A stretch of 64,000 bases of DNA from Corythucha ciliata (taxonomy: Eukaryota; Arthropoda; Insecta; Hemiptera; Tingidae), in contig CM075943.1 in the NCBI GenBank assembly GCA_038030265.1, positions 36,084,001-36,148,000 of the forward strand, given 5' to 3'. The notes under the pieces are model-generated. The model had not been told where the DNA came from. It made no database searches and worked only from the letters and a program-made list of their open reading frames with translations. A program made the position numbers and the translations under genes. Shown here one piece after another: positions 34,815 through 46,027 of the stretch; the stretch's first letter is position 1, and every line of letters begins with the position of its first letter.

Positions 34815-35884
34815 ACCATAAATGTACCTGTAAAACTTATTAACTCCGAACATTATAGCGAGAGCCTCTCTGTCGATCGACGAAAAGTTTTTTTCTGGCT
34901 TTGATAAGGAACGAGAAGCTGCCGATATCAATCCGATTGAACCGTCAGGAAACTCGTGTTTTAGTATAGCTCCAACTCCTTTTTCTGATGCGTCCGTTGA
35001 TAGTATAAGCGGTAGATTTTGGTTGAAATGTACGAGTGTGTGATCTGAAGAAATCTGATCTTTCAAGGAACCAAAGATGGATTGATCGTCCCAAGTCCAT
35101 TCCCATTTGACACTTTTTTGAAGAAGTCTATGAAGTCGAGAGCATTGACTCTGTAGATTAGGTATGAATCGCGAATAGTAAGTGATGCTACCTAAAAATG
35201 AACGAAGTTGAGACAAGTTTGTGGGGGCCGGTTGTTCACGAATGGCTTTGACCGCATCTGATGTTGGATGTATACCATTTCTGTCAAATTTATGGCCTAA
35301 ATATTTTATTTCCGACTCTAAAAGGTGGATTTTCGATGGTTGTGTTTTTAGTCTGACGTCGTTGAGTCGTTTAAGAACAAGCCGTAGTGTTTTGAGATGA
35401 TCCTTACGATCAGTTCCTCCGAGAGCAATGTCGTCTTGATACCAGGCCACCCCTTGAAGACCGTGTAAAAGCTGGTCCATGAACTTTTGATAGTGAGTGG
35501 GGGCAATTTTTACTCCGAAAGGTAAACGCCTGTAACAAAAATAACCTCTGTGTGTCGAGATTATCAAGAACGTTTTGCTCTGTTCATCCACTTCTAACTG
35601 AAGAAATGCATCTTTTAAATCGATGATGCTGAACTCGGTAAAACCTGACAATTTTGACGAGATTTCTTGGAAAGTCGGGAGGGGATGTGGTTCGTTCACC
35701 ATGTAAGGGTTAATATTGACTTTGAAATCACCACATAAACGTACTAAACCGTTCTTTTTCGGTGCGTAAACGACTGGAGAAGCCCAAACTATATCGGTCG
35801 AAGTCGGATCTACTGGTTCGATTGTACCCTGTCGTAATAGTTGGTCTATTTCTTGATTTGCTGCGTTTACGATAGCAAAGCTTT
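34812..35884 (-). pseudogene. Reverse transcriptase and RNase H of Gypsy element 1
   Basis: RT with conserved blocks in order: WASPVVYAPKKNG and VRLCGDFK (about 35.76-35.80 kb), FSIIDLKDAF with the first catalytic Asp, RLPFGVKIAP, and the active site as YQDDI with both catalytic Asp retained. Then come thumb/connection and an RNase H start with LSTDASEKGVGAIL. The frame is open from about 35880 to the TGA at 34812. Upstream the frame is lost near 35.88 kb, where the link to protease should be. Despite the breaks elsewhere, the RT core residues are intact. Confidence 0.9.
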
Positions 35885-35928
35885 AGGCCTAGCGTCCGAT
35901 CTTAGTCTATTTTTTGTCTGAAATCCTT

Positions 35929-36470
35929 TTACCGCGTTAGAATCATCAGCAAAATTCGAGGAAACTCAGTTTTTAATTGATTTAAGATTGTGTCTTTATT
36001 CAACTTCAAATTTTCTGCAAAAGAAATATCAGAAAAGGCTTTGCCTTGTCGAGCGTGGTTTGAAAAAGGCGAGACATCGAAGAATTTCGTCCAGTTTCTT
36101 CCAAAGAGGGGTGTGCCATTGCCTTCCGTGACTGCAACTGTCAATTTCTTCACCACGCCATCGAGTTCAGCTGTAACAAATCACTCTCCTATCATAGGAA
36201 TGACAGGGTACGCACCCAATGGTTGTGTAGGCCGAAGCGTCGGGGCTTCGATGTTTGTCCAGGTGTCGCGTCCAATGACTGTTTTACGAGCTCCTGTGTC
36301 GAATTCCATTGTAACTGGAATGTTGTTTATGCTCACGTCAATGGTGTAACGCTCGTCCTTTGAATAAGTAACCTAGTGAACATGAAGTATGTCATTAGTC
36401 TTTTAAACTCGATTAGGTTTAGAAGCCGTATATTTATCGTTGCTTGAAAATATTTTGGCTTAACCTGATT
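35929..36470 (-). pseudogene. Protease and PR-RT linker of Gypsy element 1
   Basis: Aspartic protease with an EFDTGA motif (about 36290-36310) that supplies the catalytic Asp, followed by a short C-terminal region that stops at a TGA at 36181. The same frame then continues (35929-36156) into the linker, including the GTPLFGRNW block that precedes Gypsy RT. The stop makes the polyprotein discontinuous. Confidence 0.7.
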
Positions 36471-36479
36471 TGACGCAGC

Positions 36480-37286
36480 ACAAACCCCAATATCCTTTTT
36501 GAAAACATGCCTTGCTTTTTGTATTAATGGCTGGGCACTGTTTCACATCACTGTGTTTTTGACTACCACACCGTAAACAATCGACGCGAGAATCTAACGT
36601 ACGGGGATCACTGGGCGTCGAAGAAGTGGATTTCCGAGGTTTTGGAAACTTTTAGTGTGATATTTTATTTACTGAATCGATGGGTAAAGGGTCGAGGGTG
36701 AAACGTACGGCTCGTGCCGTTTCCATGAGTAGGGCTGATTTCTCTATTTCCGAAAGTGTAGGGTTGTTTTCGGGATGAGACCGAAAAAGTTCCTCGAGCA
36801 CAGTAGAATTGTTTAGCCCTAGCAAGAACTGGTCTCGCAAACGTTCTTCGAGAGAAGCACCAAATTTGCAGGGAACTGTAAGAGAACGTAGGGAACTCAG
36901 AAACTGTGTTACGGTTTGGTCTTTTGGGCGATGACATCGACCAAACTTCAACCTAGCGGCTAAATAACTAGTCGTGGGTTTGAAGTAACCCTGTAGGAAC
37001 GATTTGATCTCCTCATAACTCTTATTTGAAACGGGTTGAGGGTCAAAGTGATCTAGAATGAGACGGTAAACCTCTGGACCTAAGGAGGAGATTGCGCCAG
37101 TGTGACGCTGATCGAATAGAATTTAAATTGTTTATCGCCAATTCTAGTTCGAAACGCTGAATGTAGTACCGAAACTCTTCTGCATTCGGTTCAAATTATT
37201 TGAATTTAAACGAGCTCACCCGATCCGCTGTTCTTGAGTCTTCCAGAATGTCCTGTACCTCTCTGTCCACCGTTCCTCGTCGCCAA
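36480..37286 (-). pseudogene. Gag of Gypsy element 1
   Basis: Nucleocapsid/capsid precursor in broken frames. The open segment 36652-36951 carries a capsid-like region (KFGRCHRPKDQTVTQFLSSL and the LRDQFLLGL block). Downstream, near 36.49-36.60 kb, lies a zinc knuckle with C-x2-C-x4-H-x5-C spacing (CLRCGSQKHSDVKQC) and a less regular second cysteine cluster. The N-terminal half, up to the primer-binding site at 37286, contains stops. Confidence 0.7.
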
Positions 37287-37446
37287 TGTAGTGTATCTGT
37301 AGTTCGTGGGTTGTAATTGGACTGAGAGATTAAAAAGAACTCAATTCTGAACAGAGAACAATTTGAGAGTTATATTTTTTGTCTAAACGTTACAATCATA
37401 TTTTTTTATGTTACTGTAGTAAACAAAATGTGTGGAGGTGGATACA
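37287..37446 (-). repeat. 5' LTR of Gypsy element 1
   Basis: TGTAGTGTATCTGTAGTTCG through GTGGATACA on plus, matching 33019-33195. On the element's strand its 3' edge is followed by TTGGCGACGAGG, whose TGG fits the CCA end of a tRNA primer. Confidence 0.85.
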
Positions 37447-39615
37447 TTACACCGAAAAAACTCTGAAAAAAAACTCTTGCTCCGCGTTATGCATAATTGA
37501 TGCACCGTGCATGGGGAGAGGGCGTCAAAATATTAATACAGGCGTAGACCTTCATATAATTGTTTCACTTTCAAATTGATCGTACATCGGCTTTCCATGT
37601 GCTATATGGATCCTCGAGGATGAAAAACTTGCTAAATAAACCCTTTAAAACGCTACAACGTGCCTGTGGAACGACTAAAATTACTACGTTCAATCCACTT
37701 CATCGAGCCCTCTCGACGGTGTAGTGGCATGCAAATCATGTTTGCTCGAATTTACGCGGATTTCTCACTCACACTGTTGGAAGAGAAGTGAGGATTTTCG
37801 GAAAACGCTCTTTTCTTAATCCATCGAAGTCATCGATTGCTCACCTCTCTCCCTTTCCCACACTCCCTTTTACTGTAACCCTTCCATTATTTAAATTGGA
37901 AACAGGCCGATCAGGCTCAACTAGTGAAATCCAACGACTGGCCAAACTCCCAGCGCACTGTGCAAATAAACGGAGAATGCGTAGGTTTGAGAGTGATTCA
38001 AAAATTGAAAAGCCGTTTTCCGTCGTGAAATCCTGTAATTAGTGTTGATCAAAAAACGTTCATTGTAAACTGACTAGCTGAAGGCCAATAGCACACTAGT
38101 TCAACTTCCTCACTGTGAGGTTTTACTCAAATGAGGTAATTTCCAAGAAAATAGAAAAATCCGAATTGTGCATAAATTGACGCATGTGAGCACTAATTAA
38201 ACATGAAAACACTCAGTGGCTTTTTTCGTGAATCTCATGGCTTAATCAAATTTCCCAAATTTCAGATATTTCGGGAAGATCAGAAAATGAATGCAATATA
38301 GGGCGTGTTCCTAAATTCATCGATGGATTATGGTACAGAACTAGCACATGATAAATGTGAGGGAAAGATCAACCACTATGGAAACGCTGAGCTGTGGGCT
38401 CATACTTTTAAAGCTTGTATGTGAAGCCGGCTTTAGTGCTCTAGCACCTAAAATTGCTCGAGAGCTGGATTTTAATATCTCTTGGGAGTCCTGAATAACA
38501 AATTTATGAGTTTGTGACGGTTTCTAGGTTGTGCTTCATATTTGAGAGCCTAAAAACAGCGAAATTTTCGCACTTTTTCCAGTTTTTCACGTATAACTCT
38601 AAAAGTACGCATCCTTATTTCAGTCTTCAAAGAGTGCCAAATTCCCTGTCGAATGACGTTTGAACCGCCGTTTAGGATGCAAATACCAATGTTGTGGCTA
38701 CTTCAGTGGGGATAAGATCGAGTCCTGAAGGGAATGTAGGTATTGATCTTGGGGGTGGTCACAGATTTAATGGTTTTGATGTGGAACCAAATTTCGCCTT
38801 TGAGGCGAAATAGTCGAGAATTATTCAAGTAGTTTACGACGGAGGTAATCTGTTTCAGTCTATTTTAGTCTAGACCATCTTCATACCCGTATATGTAGAT
38901 ATACCGAAGATGGCCGCTAGAATGGACCTAAAACCGGTTAACCATAATAACATTCATTTTTTGGAGCGATTATCTTCTTCGTAAACAAAAAATGTTACTC
39001 CGGAAGCCCACCGTATGTAAAATCCTGATCATTTGATTGTGTCTGGCACCTGTAAAGTACCTACGTTTTTTATGGTCTAGGAGATGACACTTCTGAAATC
39101 GCCAGACATTTATCGTGAGACTGGGGACCATAAGGCAGAAATCAACACCACACCAGGTGTGTGCCTTCTTCCCGCCCTGGCTTGAGGCCCTTTAGGACCC
39201 GATACCAGGATGAATCGGTTTGTGCGGCCGGGAAGTGACACGGCACGTGCAAGACCTGGCTATCCTCGTCTCTCTCCCCGTCAGCCATACCAGCCGGTCA
39301 CAGCTGGTGCGTTACCGGTCAATGATAAGTTAGCCACTGATTTTCAAACATTGTCCTCAGCAACTTACTATTTTCGTTAATTACTATATCTTAGCTGGGC
39401 CTCTCAAGCTGAACATCCGGCATAATATTGGCGTATAGTCGTAGGCAGTTAAGAGATTGAAGTTCTTGCAGTACAAAATGCTCTAAATTCTCTCCAATGT
39501 TGGGTTTCACTGGCGTTTATGAGTACGAGTGACAATAAAAATATCAAAATAATAACCCTTTGTAAGTTACCTTAGCAACAGCAAGCTTAGCTTTTTAAAT
39601 TGATTGGGCTTCTAT
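37447..39615. other. Non-coding stretch
   Basis: No gene, RNA or clear repeat recognised. A GC-richer block near 39.15-39.32 kb has no identified origin. Blocks near 38.30-38.36 kb (TCATCGATGGATTA, ATAAATGTGAGGGAA) recur in part at 21.5-21.9 kb in the opposite orientation, so a dispersed repeat is possible. Confidence 0.4.
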
Positions 39616-39619
39616 ACAT

Positions 39620-40085
39620 GTGGTAGTATTATCTAGCGTGATAAATTTTCCCTACCCCGGATTGGTTTCAACTTCATCACTAGGGAGCTGAATAACTTGT
39701 TTTTCTATACAACTTTGGTCTGGGGTCACTAAAAAATGAAATACCTTGGAATTGAGTCGCTAAAACTTAGCCAACATTTCGAGGATTTGCCTCATTTAAA
39801 CCCACAATGACGTGGTTTTAGCACACTGTAATCGAAGCACTTTCGCTCATTAAAACTATTTCGTGGGATTTGCTCGCTACAGAACCAATTTTGCGGGCCT
39901 TGGCTTACTAAAACGCTAATTTCACGGGATTTTCTCGATGAAGAACTAAAACCACAATTTCGTGAGGTTTGGGCTTGCTGAAAACCTATTTTCGTGTGAT
40001 TGTCTCATTGAAATGATCCATTTCACTAAAAAACTATGTTTTAAAATGTTTGGCTTCGTAAAACTCCGTCATGCGCAGAGAAAAC
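39620..40085 (+). repeat. Type B minisatellite with conserved left flank, copy 3
   Basis: The left flank (CCCCGGATTGGTTTC ... ATCACTAGGGAGCTGAAT) matches 47.91-47.97 kb. It is followed by degenerate type B units (ACCACAATTTCGTGAGGTTT, GCTAATTTCACGGGATT). Confidence 0.5.
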
Positions 40086-40583
40086 GATTGCTATGAGACT
40101 TCGTGTGGTCACTTCCTTCAGCTTTTGTCCCCCTTTAACATCATGTCCAAGTTTGATGTTTCATCAAACCGTTATTAAGAATTATGGAGACATCGGACAA
40201 GACACAATTACGTTCGCTATTACATAGACTTGTGAGGCCTTTTGAGCCCAGTGGAAAAAATAATTGTTCAGTCTCACCGCACCTCAGTACGACGATTAAT
40301 GGAGGAATTTCCGAATTTTCAAAAACATTTTTTTTTAAAACTAGAACCTCAGAAAAGAGCCTAGAAAGAAAAAAAAATTTTTTTTGAAGCGTTTTTCTAC
40401 TCTAAAAAAAATGAAAAAGAAGGTAGAAAGAAGATGGGCGATCGGGGGGTGGGTCACGTCACAGCACCCATAGCCACCTTGCTCGGTGCTCCTAGTCCTC
40501 AGTTGCCTCTTGTAGCACCCTTCTCTTCACGGCGTACCGTTCTTCAGTCTTCACTAGTTGTTTAATTAATTTTGTCGAGTGAA

Positions 40584-40772
40584 ATGGTTAATAAAAAAAA
40601 GTACTGCATAGTCCCGCAGTGCACGTCCACTATTATAAATTCGCCTGATAAATTATTTATATCGGTTCCTCGGGAAAAAACGACAAGAAAAAAGTGGATG
40701 AGGGCAATAAGACGTCGTACAGGTGACATTTCAGAGGCTACCTGTTGTTTCGTTTGCGAGGATCACTTTAAC
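40584..40772 (+). CDS. Exon 1 of the THAP transposase (THAP zinc finger)
   Basis: ATG at 40584 gives the usual short lead to the first THAP cysteine (CIVPQC at residue 8). The exon covers the C2 pair, the basic KKWMRAIRRR helix and the second Cys/His pair (CFVCEDHF). It ends in phase 0 with the strong donor GTAAGT. Reading through the donor gives an unrelated extension, so the donor is preferred as the end. Confidence 0.75.
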
Positions 40773-40830
40773 GTAAGTACATTCTCATTGATTCATTATT
40801 ATTTACCGATAGAAATAGTAAAATTAAAAT

Positions 40831-41223
40831 TGTTCCGACAGCAGCCTGTCGGGAAAAGTGCATTTCATTCATGCGACAATCGAGTCAAACCTCATAAGTT
40901 AGAACGAAATCAATCAACTATGAATCACATTTAGGCCGTGGTATAGAAAGTCAAAATCATAAAATCGTGTTTCTTTTTACCGCAGGCCCCTTTTTTTGGC
41001 ACCAACTGAGGGGGAACAAAATGATGAAAATGAAACACATTCGGTTTGGTTGCCTATACGATATGGGAAGGTGGACTCTTGTTAGAGGAGTTATTTGCAA
41101 TTAAAATCTTTATCCCGGCCTAAATTTCATTCATAATTGATTGATTTCGTTCTAACTTATGAGGTTTGACTCGATTGTCGCATGAATGAAATGCACTTTT
41201 CCCGACAGGCTGCTGTCGGAACA
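40831..41223. mobile_element. Inverted-repeat element in intron 1
   Basis: Arms 40831-40938 and 41116-41223 (108 bp each) are close reverse complements around a 177-bp loop. Each arm itself contains the small hairpin CCGACAGCAGCCTGTCGG. It begins 58 bp after the exon 1 donor. Non-coding; probably a MITE. Confidence 0.75.
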
Positions 41224-41315
41224 AAACTTTTTTCAGGTTACGTTAATTTTCAGATCAGTTAAATTAGGTTAAATGGCATGTCACAATTTCACCATTGCGC
41301 AATGCGGAGTGCCTG

Positions 41316-41326
41316 GGTTCGAATCC
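41316..41326 (+). promoter_or_regulatory. RNA polymerase III B-box-like sequence
   Basis: GGTTCGAATCC is a perfect B box and is followed by T-runs that could terminate pol III. I see no convincing A box or cloverleaf, so this may be a tRNA-derived SINE or tRNA relic. Confidence 0.35.
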
Positions 41327-42260
41327 GAAACAATTTTTTTAAATTTTTTTTTGTTCCTCCCTTTTTGGCCCACCTCAGGATTTTTTACTCAATATTTATT
41401 AGGCTGTAGGCAAATCAAATAAAAGACACGGCTCAAAATTCAGTGTCAATGAAATTTTTTGGTAATTGGGTGGTCCAGTAAGGCATAGCGTTAATTTAAT
41501 AGCTCCCCTCCGCCGAGAACTCTCCTGCCATATCAACGGATTTGGTTCACAAGGGTCTCATACGGAAGCGCGTTCATTTCTCATTACTCGTGTCAATTTT
41601 GGGGGCAATTGCAGCAACAGCCGTGCTGTAGCGAATTTTCAACTAATTCAAACCCCTCTTTCACACCGTTCCCGTGGACCGATTCATCTGGATCACGAAC
41701 TCGTCCGAGATATTCACGCTATTGATTTTTAGACCAAATTTGGTTGCCCTAAGTCAAAAATTGCGACCGTGATCGTGCTAACAAGCGAGGGGCCATATAT
41801 ATATAAATATAAATATATAAATATATATATAGCAAATCGAACCGACCTCGGATTCGTGTTCTAGGGGTTCTGAAACGTGAAAAAAAAGTATCACAACCCA
41901 TATGTGCGACCATCAGGGCGAGACCAATAGTGCATTTTTTGAATGAAATGCACTAATACCAGTAGGTACGTTGCTTAATTACGTTTAGCCCTGCACATGC
42001 ACATTGTTGGTTGAAAACCTGCATTCTTTGAGTGTGACAGATCTGAGCAACCAGATGGGGGGGGGCATCTTTAAAATCCGTTCGCTCAGCTTAATCTGTA
42101 ATTAAATTAGCTGCAAAAATCGTAAGATAATCGCAACGTGCATGGGGGTGGAGAGTTCAAGGTGTCAGAAGGCCGCAGAAGGGCTCTGAATTTCAATACT
42201 ACACACTATAAACCATGATAACAATGGCCAAGACTGATTTGTTATATAGAGTATATCTAT

Positions 42261-42498
42261 CGTGTCAGTTACTAAGAGTATAAGTCAAAAATTAGCCATT
42301 TTCCGTTCTTGCACTCAGCTTGACGGCCTGCCTCTACTCTTCTGTTCTCAAGCGTATAAGTCACGAAAAAACCCAAATTCCTATTCCTAAGGGGACTTGT
42401 ACCTAACAGTATTGATTGGGTTTTATTTAAATTGAAAAGTTTGGAACGCTCTCTTGAAAATTTCAATTTTTTGACTTATACTCTTAGTAACTGACACG
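42261..42498. mobile_element. 238-bp MITE in intron 1
   Basis: Terminal inverted repeats of about 30 bp begin CGTGTCAGTTACTAAGAGTA at the left, with the exact complement at the right, continuing through ATAAGTCAAAAA. The right end lies about 40 bp before the exon 2 acceptor. No target duplication is evident. Confidence 0.8.
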
Positions 42499-43614
42499 TT
42501 AGATATTATACTCATGCTTGCTACTAACTCTTTCAATAGATCGACGACGACGTGGAGAACATTGTTCAGTTCCGGCTCGGTTACGCTGAACGGATTCGCC
42601 TCAAGCCAGGTTGGTTTTATTTTATTTTGCAGTAGACGACTTTCCTTCCTACCATGTTCGCCGTCTTTGAAAACTTACAGGAGTCATTCCTCACATATTT
42701 AACTGCCAACCTGATCGCCCTACTGCTCACGAGTCTCAGAAACCAAGGAGTTTACCAAAGAAGAGGAAAATTAAAGACATTTTAGAAGAAGCGTTGCCAG
42801 GCTGTTCTAAAGACACGCTGCCTCACACAGAACTTGGAGTTGGTGCTTCGGTCGAAGAAAATCCAAATATCGAAACTTCAGTCGAAATAGACGATAAATA
42901 TAGAACTGTTGCTTGTCAAGCATCATTTACTGGCCGAAATGCGTCGACCCAAACTCGGGGCATACATTTTTCTCCCTGCGACCGCGACCAAAATTATGAA
43001 AGTGACAGCATAACGTCCAACGTCGAATCTGTCTCTTCTTTCAAGCCTAGCTCATCAGGATCTGTAGAACGCGTAGATCCAGTTGACAGCATTAGGGTGT
43101 TAAATACTGTTGCTCTCATAAAAAAACACCCGAAAATTTTCTTGGGAATATCTGATTTACATGTGTTTCAATGCTTGGCGAGATTGTTGAATGTAAATAT
43201 CCACATAGTATACCTATGTATCACTAAAATTAGGAAAAACAACCAACTGGACCTCCTTGCTTACGATTTTAGCTTATGTAAGAGTCAAGCCAGTAGAGAA
43301 ATTACCAAAAATACTCCATTAATAGCGCATATTTTGAAGCAACTCATATTTTGGCCTGATCCTGAAATAGTTCGAATGAATCTCCCTGTCCAGTTTTGGG
43401 CACGGTATTCAAATGTAACGTCCATAATTGATTGTTTTGAAATAGAAATTCAAAAACCTTCCAATTCCGTATCACAGGCAGTAACATGGTCCGAATATAA
43501 AAAGTGTAACACGATAAAATATTTAATTTCTTGTACGCCAGATGGCTTTATAAATTTCATTTCTAAAGGTTTCAACGGTAGGATCTCAGATGCTAAAATT
43601 ACTTCAGTAAGTGG

Positions 43615-43750
43615 TGTAGTATTTAGAGCTACTTAAAAACACCAGCACTTTTTAATAATAGCGACAATAATCGAATAATTATAATTATCTTTTTTTTTTA
43701 CAATCAATCACAAACATGTGTCTCCTTGATGACATAGACAACCTAGTACA
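43615..43750 (-). repeat. LTR (3') of the RT-less LTR element 2
   Basis: 136 bp, TGTAGTATTTAG...ACCTAGTACA on plus. Identical to 46028-46164 except for one T in a T-run. Preceded by AGTGG (43610-43614). Confidence 0.95.
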
Positions 43751-43763
43751 TTCCTCCTCAACT

Positions 43764-44790
43764 TCATTTAAACATATGGAAGTCCTTCAATCTTTCCGGT
43801 ATTTTTACTTGACGACCACTTCTTGTGAATACCATCGGCATTCTTTCTTCGACGGTTGATTCACTCTTACATTGAATGGACGGATCTTCTAAAAACGATG
43901 ATGATTCAGTCATCAAATTTTCTGTCAAACCTTCATCTTCCTTGTCAGATGCTGTAGACGAAGTTGACGCAACAGGTGGTGGTATTTGCTTGAAAAATGA
44001 CGAGTTCCGGGTGATCGTGCAGTCTTTGTTAGCTGCAGTCACTTGCGTCCCCTTTACATCAACAATTTCGAAAGGAATCGGATTCCAAGGAGACGTATAC
44101 TTGTTTATTTTCTTTTGTTTCAGTAAAACCATATCACCTTTCTCAAGTTCATGATCCCTCACATGACGTTTGTTATCTGCATATTCCTTCATCTTCTTTT
44201 GACTATCCTCTTCGTTTTTCCTCAACATTATTTCAATTTCATCATCTAAATTATTTGAAAAGAAAGGAACAAGTCCTCTGAAATCTCCCCTGAAGATAAC
44301 TCTAGCAGGTGCTATATGAGTCGAACAATGAGGTGTGTCTCTATATTGCAACAGGTATTCTGGTAAAATGTTTTCCCAATTTTTCTTCTCAATAACAGCT
44401 GTTCTGATTGTTTTATTCAAATTTTGCATGAAATGCTCGACCCTTCCATTTGCTTCAGGCCACAAACTTGTGACCCTATGATGTTTAATTCCAAAGTCAT
44501 CACAAAATCGAGAAAATTCACGGCCATTAAAAGGTGGACCATTATCTGTCCTAATCGATAACGGAATACCAAAGATGGAAAAAATTTCGAACAATTTCCG
44601 AATAACTACACTCGAACACAATGATGAAATTGGTTCAGCAAAAGGGTATTTGCTGAAATCGTCAATGAGTACCATGACGTATTTGTTGTTTGGATAAGGT
44701 CCTGAAAAATCCATCGATAAATTCTGCCACGCCCCCGAAGGAATAGGAGTGGGTTTAATGGGATCGCGTCTGACTTGAGACGAATTGGCT
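43764..44790 (-). pseudogene. Integrase of LTR element 2
   Basis: Integrase catalytic core and C-terminal domain. Catalytic residues: Asp in VLIDDFSKYP, Asp in IRTDNGPPF, Glu in EANGRVEHF. A 5' linker (PIKPTPIPSGAWQ) that normally follows the zinc-binding domain is retained from about 44.79 kb. The zinc-binding domain itself is absent. The C-terminal region has a chromodomain-free basic segment and an acidic Ser/Thr-rich tail. The frame differs from the gag-protease frame at the deletion junction, so no fusion polyprotein is made. Confidence 0.85.
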
Positions 44791-45957
44791 TGCCGATGTT
44801 CTACGATTTTTAAAAGTCATTTCCGTTTTAAACTTCCCTAAAACGGCAATCGGTTTACTTTGGTAAGCATTCAAAACACACGAAGTTTTTCTCAATGAAG
44901 GGGCATTATATAGTTTGTTATAAACATCCTTACTAATCAAATTTGCTGAACACCCCGTGTCTACTATAAATAGAACGCGTTGTCCTAAAACCTCGATATT
45001 CACGTGCGGCAACTCTTCACCTCGTTTTCCGACGGCGACATTTAAAGATTTTTCAGAATTTGAAAACGAACCACTCGACTCCGAATCCGAATCATGGTCC
45101 CGCACAACTGTATTGAGTTTTTGACCTTTAAAATCCTTTTTACGAGAACTTGACCGACCATTTTCTCTACTTGAACAAAATTTTGAACGAGCGAAATGAT
45201 TTTTCTCTCCACACTTCTGACAAACCTTGCCCTTGGCCGGACATAACTGCTTGTGCGGCCACTCCCCATTACAAGCAAAGCATTTACGTGCTGAAATCGT
45301 AGAATGAGGTTTGTCCAAATTATTAACAAACTGTTCAGAATTTTCAGACAAATTGAATTCGTTCATTTGATTGTTCACTATCTCATGAGTTTGGCCCAAG
45401 GTCAAAATTTCTTCCAACGACATATCTTTTTGCAATATTTCCTTACGAAGACGATCCGAATGAGTACCCAGCAAAATCTGTACTTTTATCTCAAAATCTG
45501 GATCCTTGAAATCACAAGATGTGCCCAATTGCCTCAACCGAACATAATATTGTTTTATAGTTTCCCCGGACTCTTGCTTTGTACTTCGAAATTTAAAAAT
45601 TTCATATAAAACATTAGTCTTTGGAATAAAATAACTAGACAATAACACCTTTGCTTCATCATACGTAGAACTTGGACCCGGTAAGGAACGAAATATATCG
45701 ACAACTTCTCTACCTGCACAATTCAACAAAAGTGCCCGCTTTCGAACATCAACAGTTACGTCGGCCGCAACCAAAAATATTTCAAAATCATCCAACCACA
45801 TTTTCCACCGCTTAGCGACATTACCATCCGCTATCGGATCGAATGCTAACGGCCTCGACGCAATTTCCATTTTCGAAGTTCCCAAACAAGAGCTCAAATA
45901 AAAAAAAAAAACATTGACTACGTACTCACGCGTTGAAGAACCATATCTATGCAACAC
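44755..45957 (-). CDS. Gag-protease of LTR element 2
   Basis: An uninterrupted gag-protease frame; translation probably begins at the Met of MEIASRPLAF near 45870, because the first 30 residues overlap untranslated leader. It shows a capsid-like N-terminal half (YYVRLRQLGTSCDF block). Two cysteine clusters follow: CFACNGEWPHKQLC and the classical zinc knuckle CQKCGEKNHFARSKFC (C-x2-C-x4-H-x5-C). An aspartic protease follows with IVDTGCSANLIS. About 25 residues after the protease flap region the frame runs into sequence beyond the deletion junction and stops. The intact frame fits the youth of the insertion. Confidence 0.85.
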   Translation of the reverse strand: MLHRYGSSTREYVVNVFFFYLSSCLGTSKMEIASRPLAFDPIADGNVAKRWKMWLDDFEIFLVAADVTVDVRKRALLLNCAGREVVDIFRSLPGPSSTYDEAKVLLSSYFIPKTNVLYEIFKFRSTKQESGETIKQYYVRLRQLGTSCDFKDPDFEIKVQILLGTHSDRLRKEILQKDMSLEEILTLGQTHEIVNNQMNEFNLSENSEQFVNNLDKPHSTISARKCFACNGEWPHKQLCPAKGKVCQKCGEKNHFARSKFCSSRENGRSSSRKKDFKGQKLNTVVRDHDSDSESSGSFSNSEKSLNVAVGKRGEELPHVNIEVLGQRVLFIVDTGCSANLISKDVYNKLYNAPSLRKTSCVLNAYQSKPIAVLGKFKTEMTFKNRRTSASQFVSSQTRSH

Positions 45958-46027
45958 GACCCAGCCAGTTCGACCACCGGCCTCCGGTGATGTTGAATAG
46001 CGTATTTATTTCCGACCGCGCCAAAAA

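Larger units (their letters stand above)
33019..37446 (-). mobile_element. Gypsy LTR retrotransposon 1, full length, inactivated
   Basis: A 4.4 kb element with very short LTRs (177 and 160 bp), a candidate primer binding site directly inside the 5' LTR (minus strand TTGGCGACGAGGAACG at 37286), and gag, protease, RT, RNase H and integrase in the Gypsy order. Three in-frame TGA codons (34137, 34812, 36181) and at least two frame changes (around 35.88 kb and in gag) break the polyprotein. No matching target duplication is visible at the LTR edges, which may mean one edge is eroded or recombined. Confidence 0.85.

Noticed and set aside
33014..37451. Target-site duplication for Gypsy element 1
   Set aside because: Bases outside the LTRs (ATTT at the left, TTAC at the right) do not match, so no duplication is claimed.
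41281..41340. tRNA gene at the GGTTCGAATCC box
   Set aside because: No A box, acceptor stem or anticodon arm can be folded; reported only as a B-box-like site.
41466..41732. 88-codon open frame in intron 1 of the THAP gene
   Set aside because: No family resemblance and it lies between inferred splice sites; treated as intronic.
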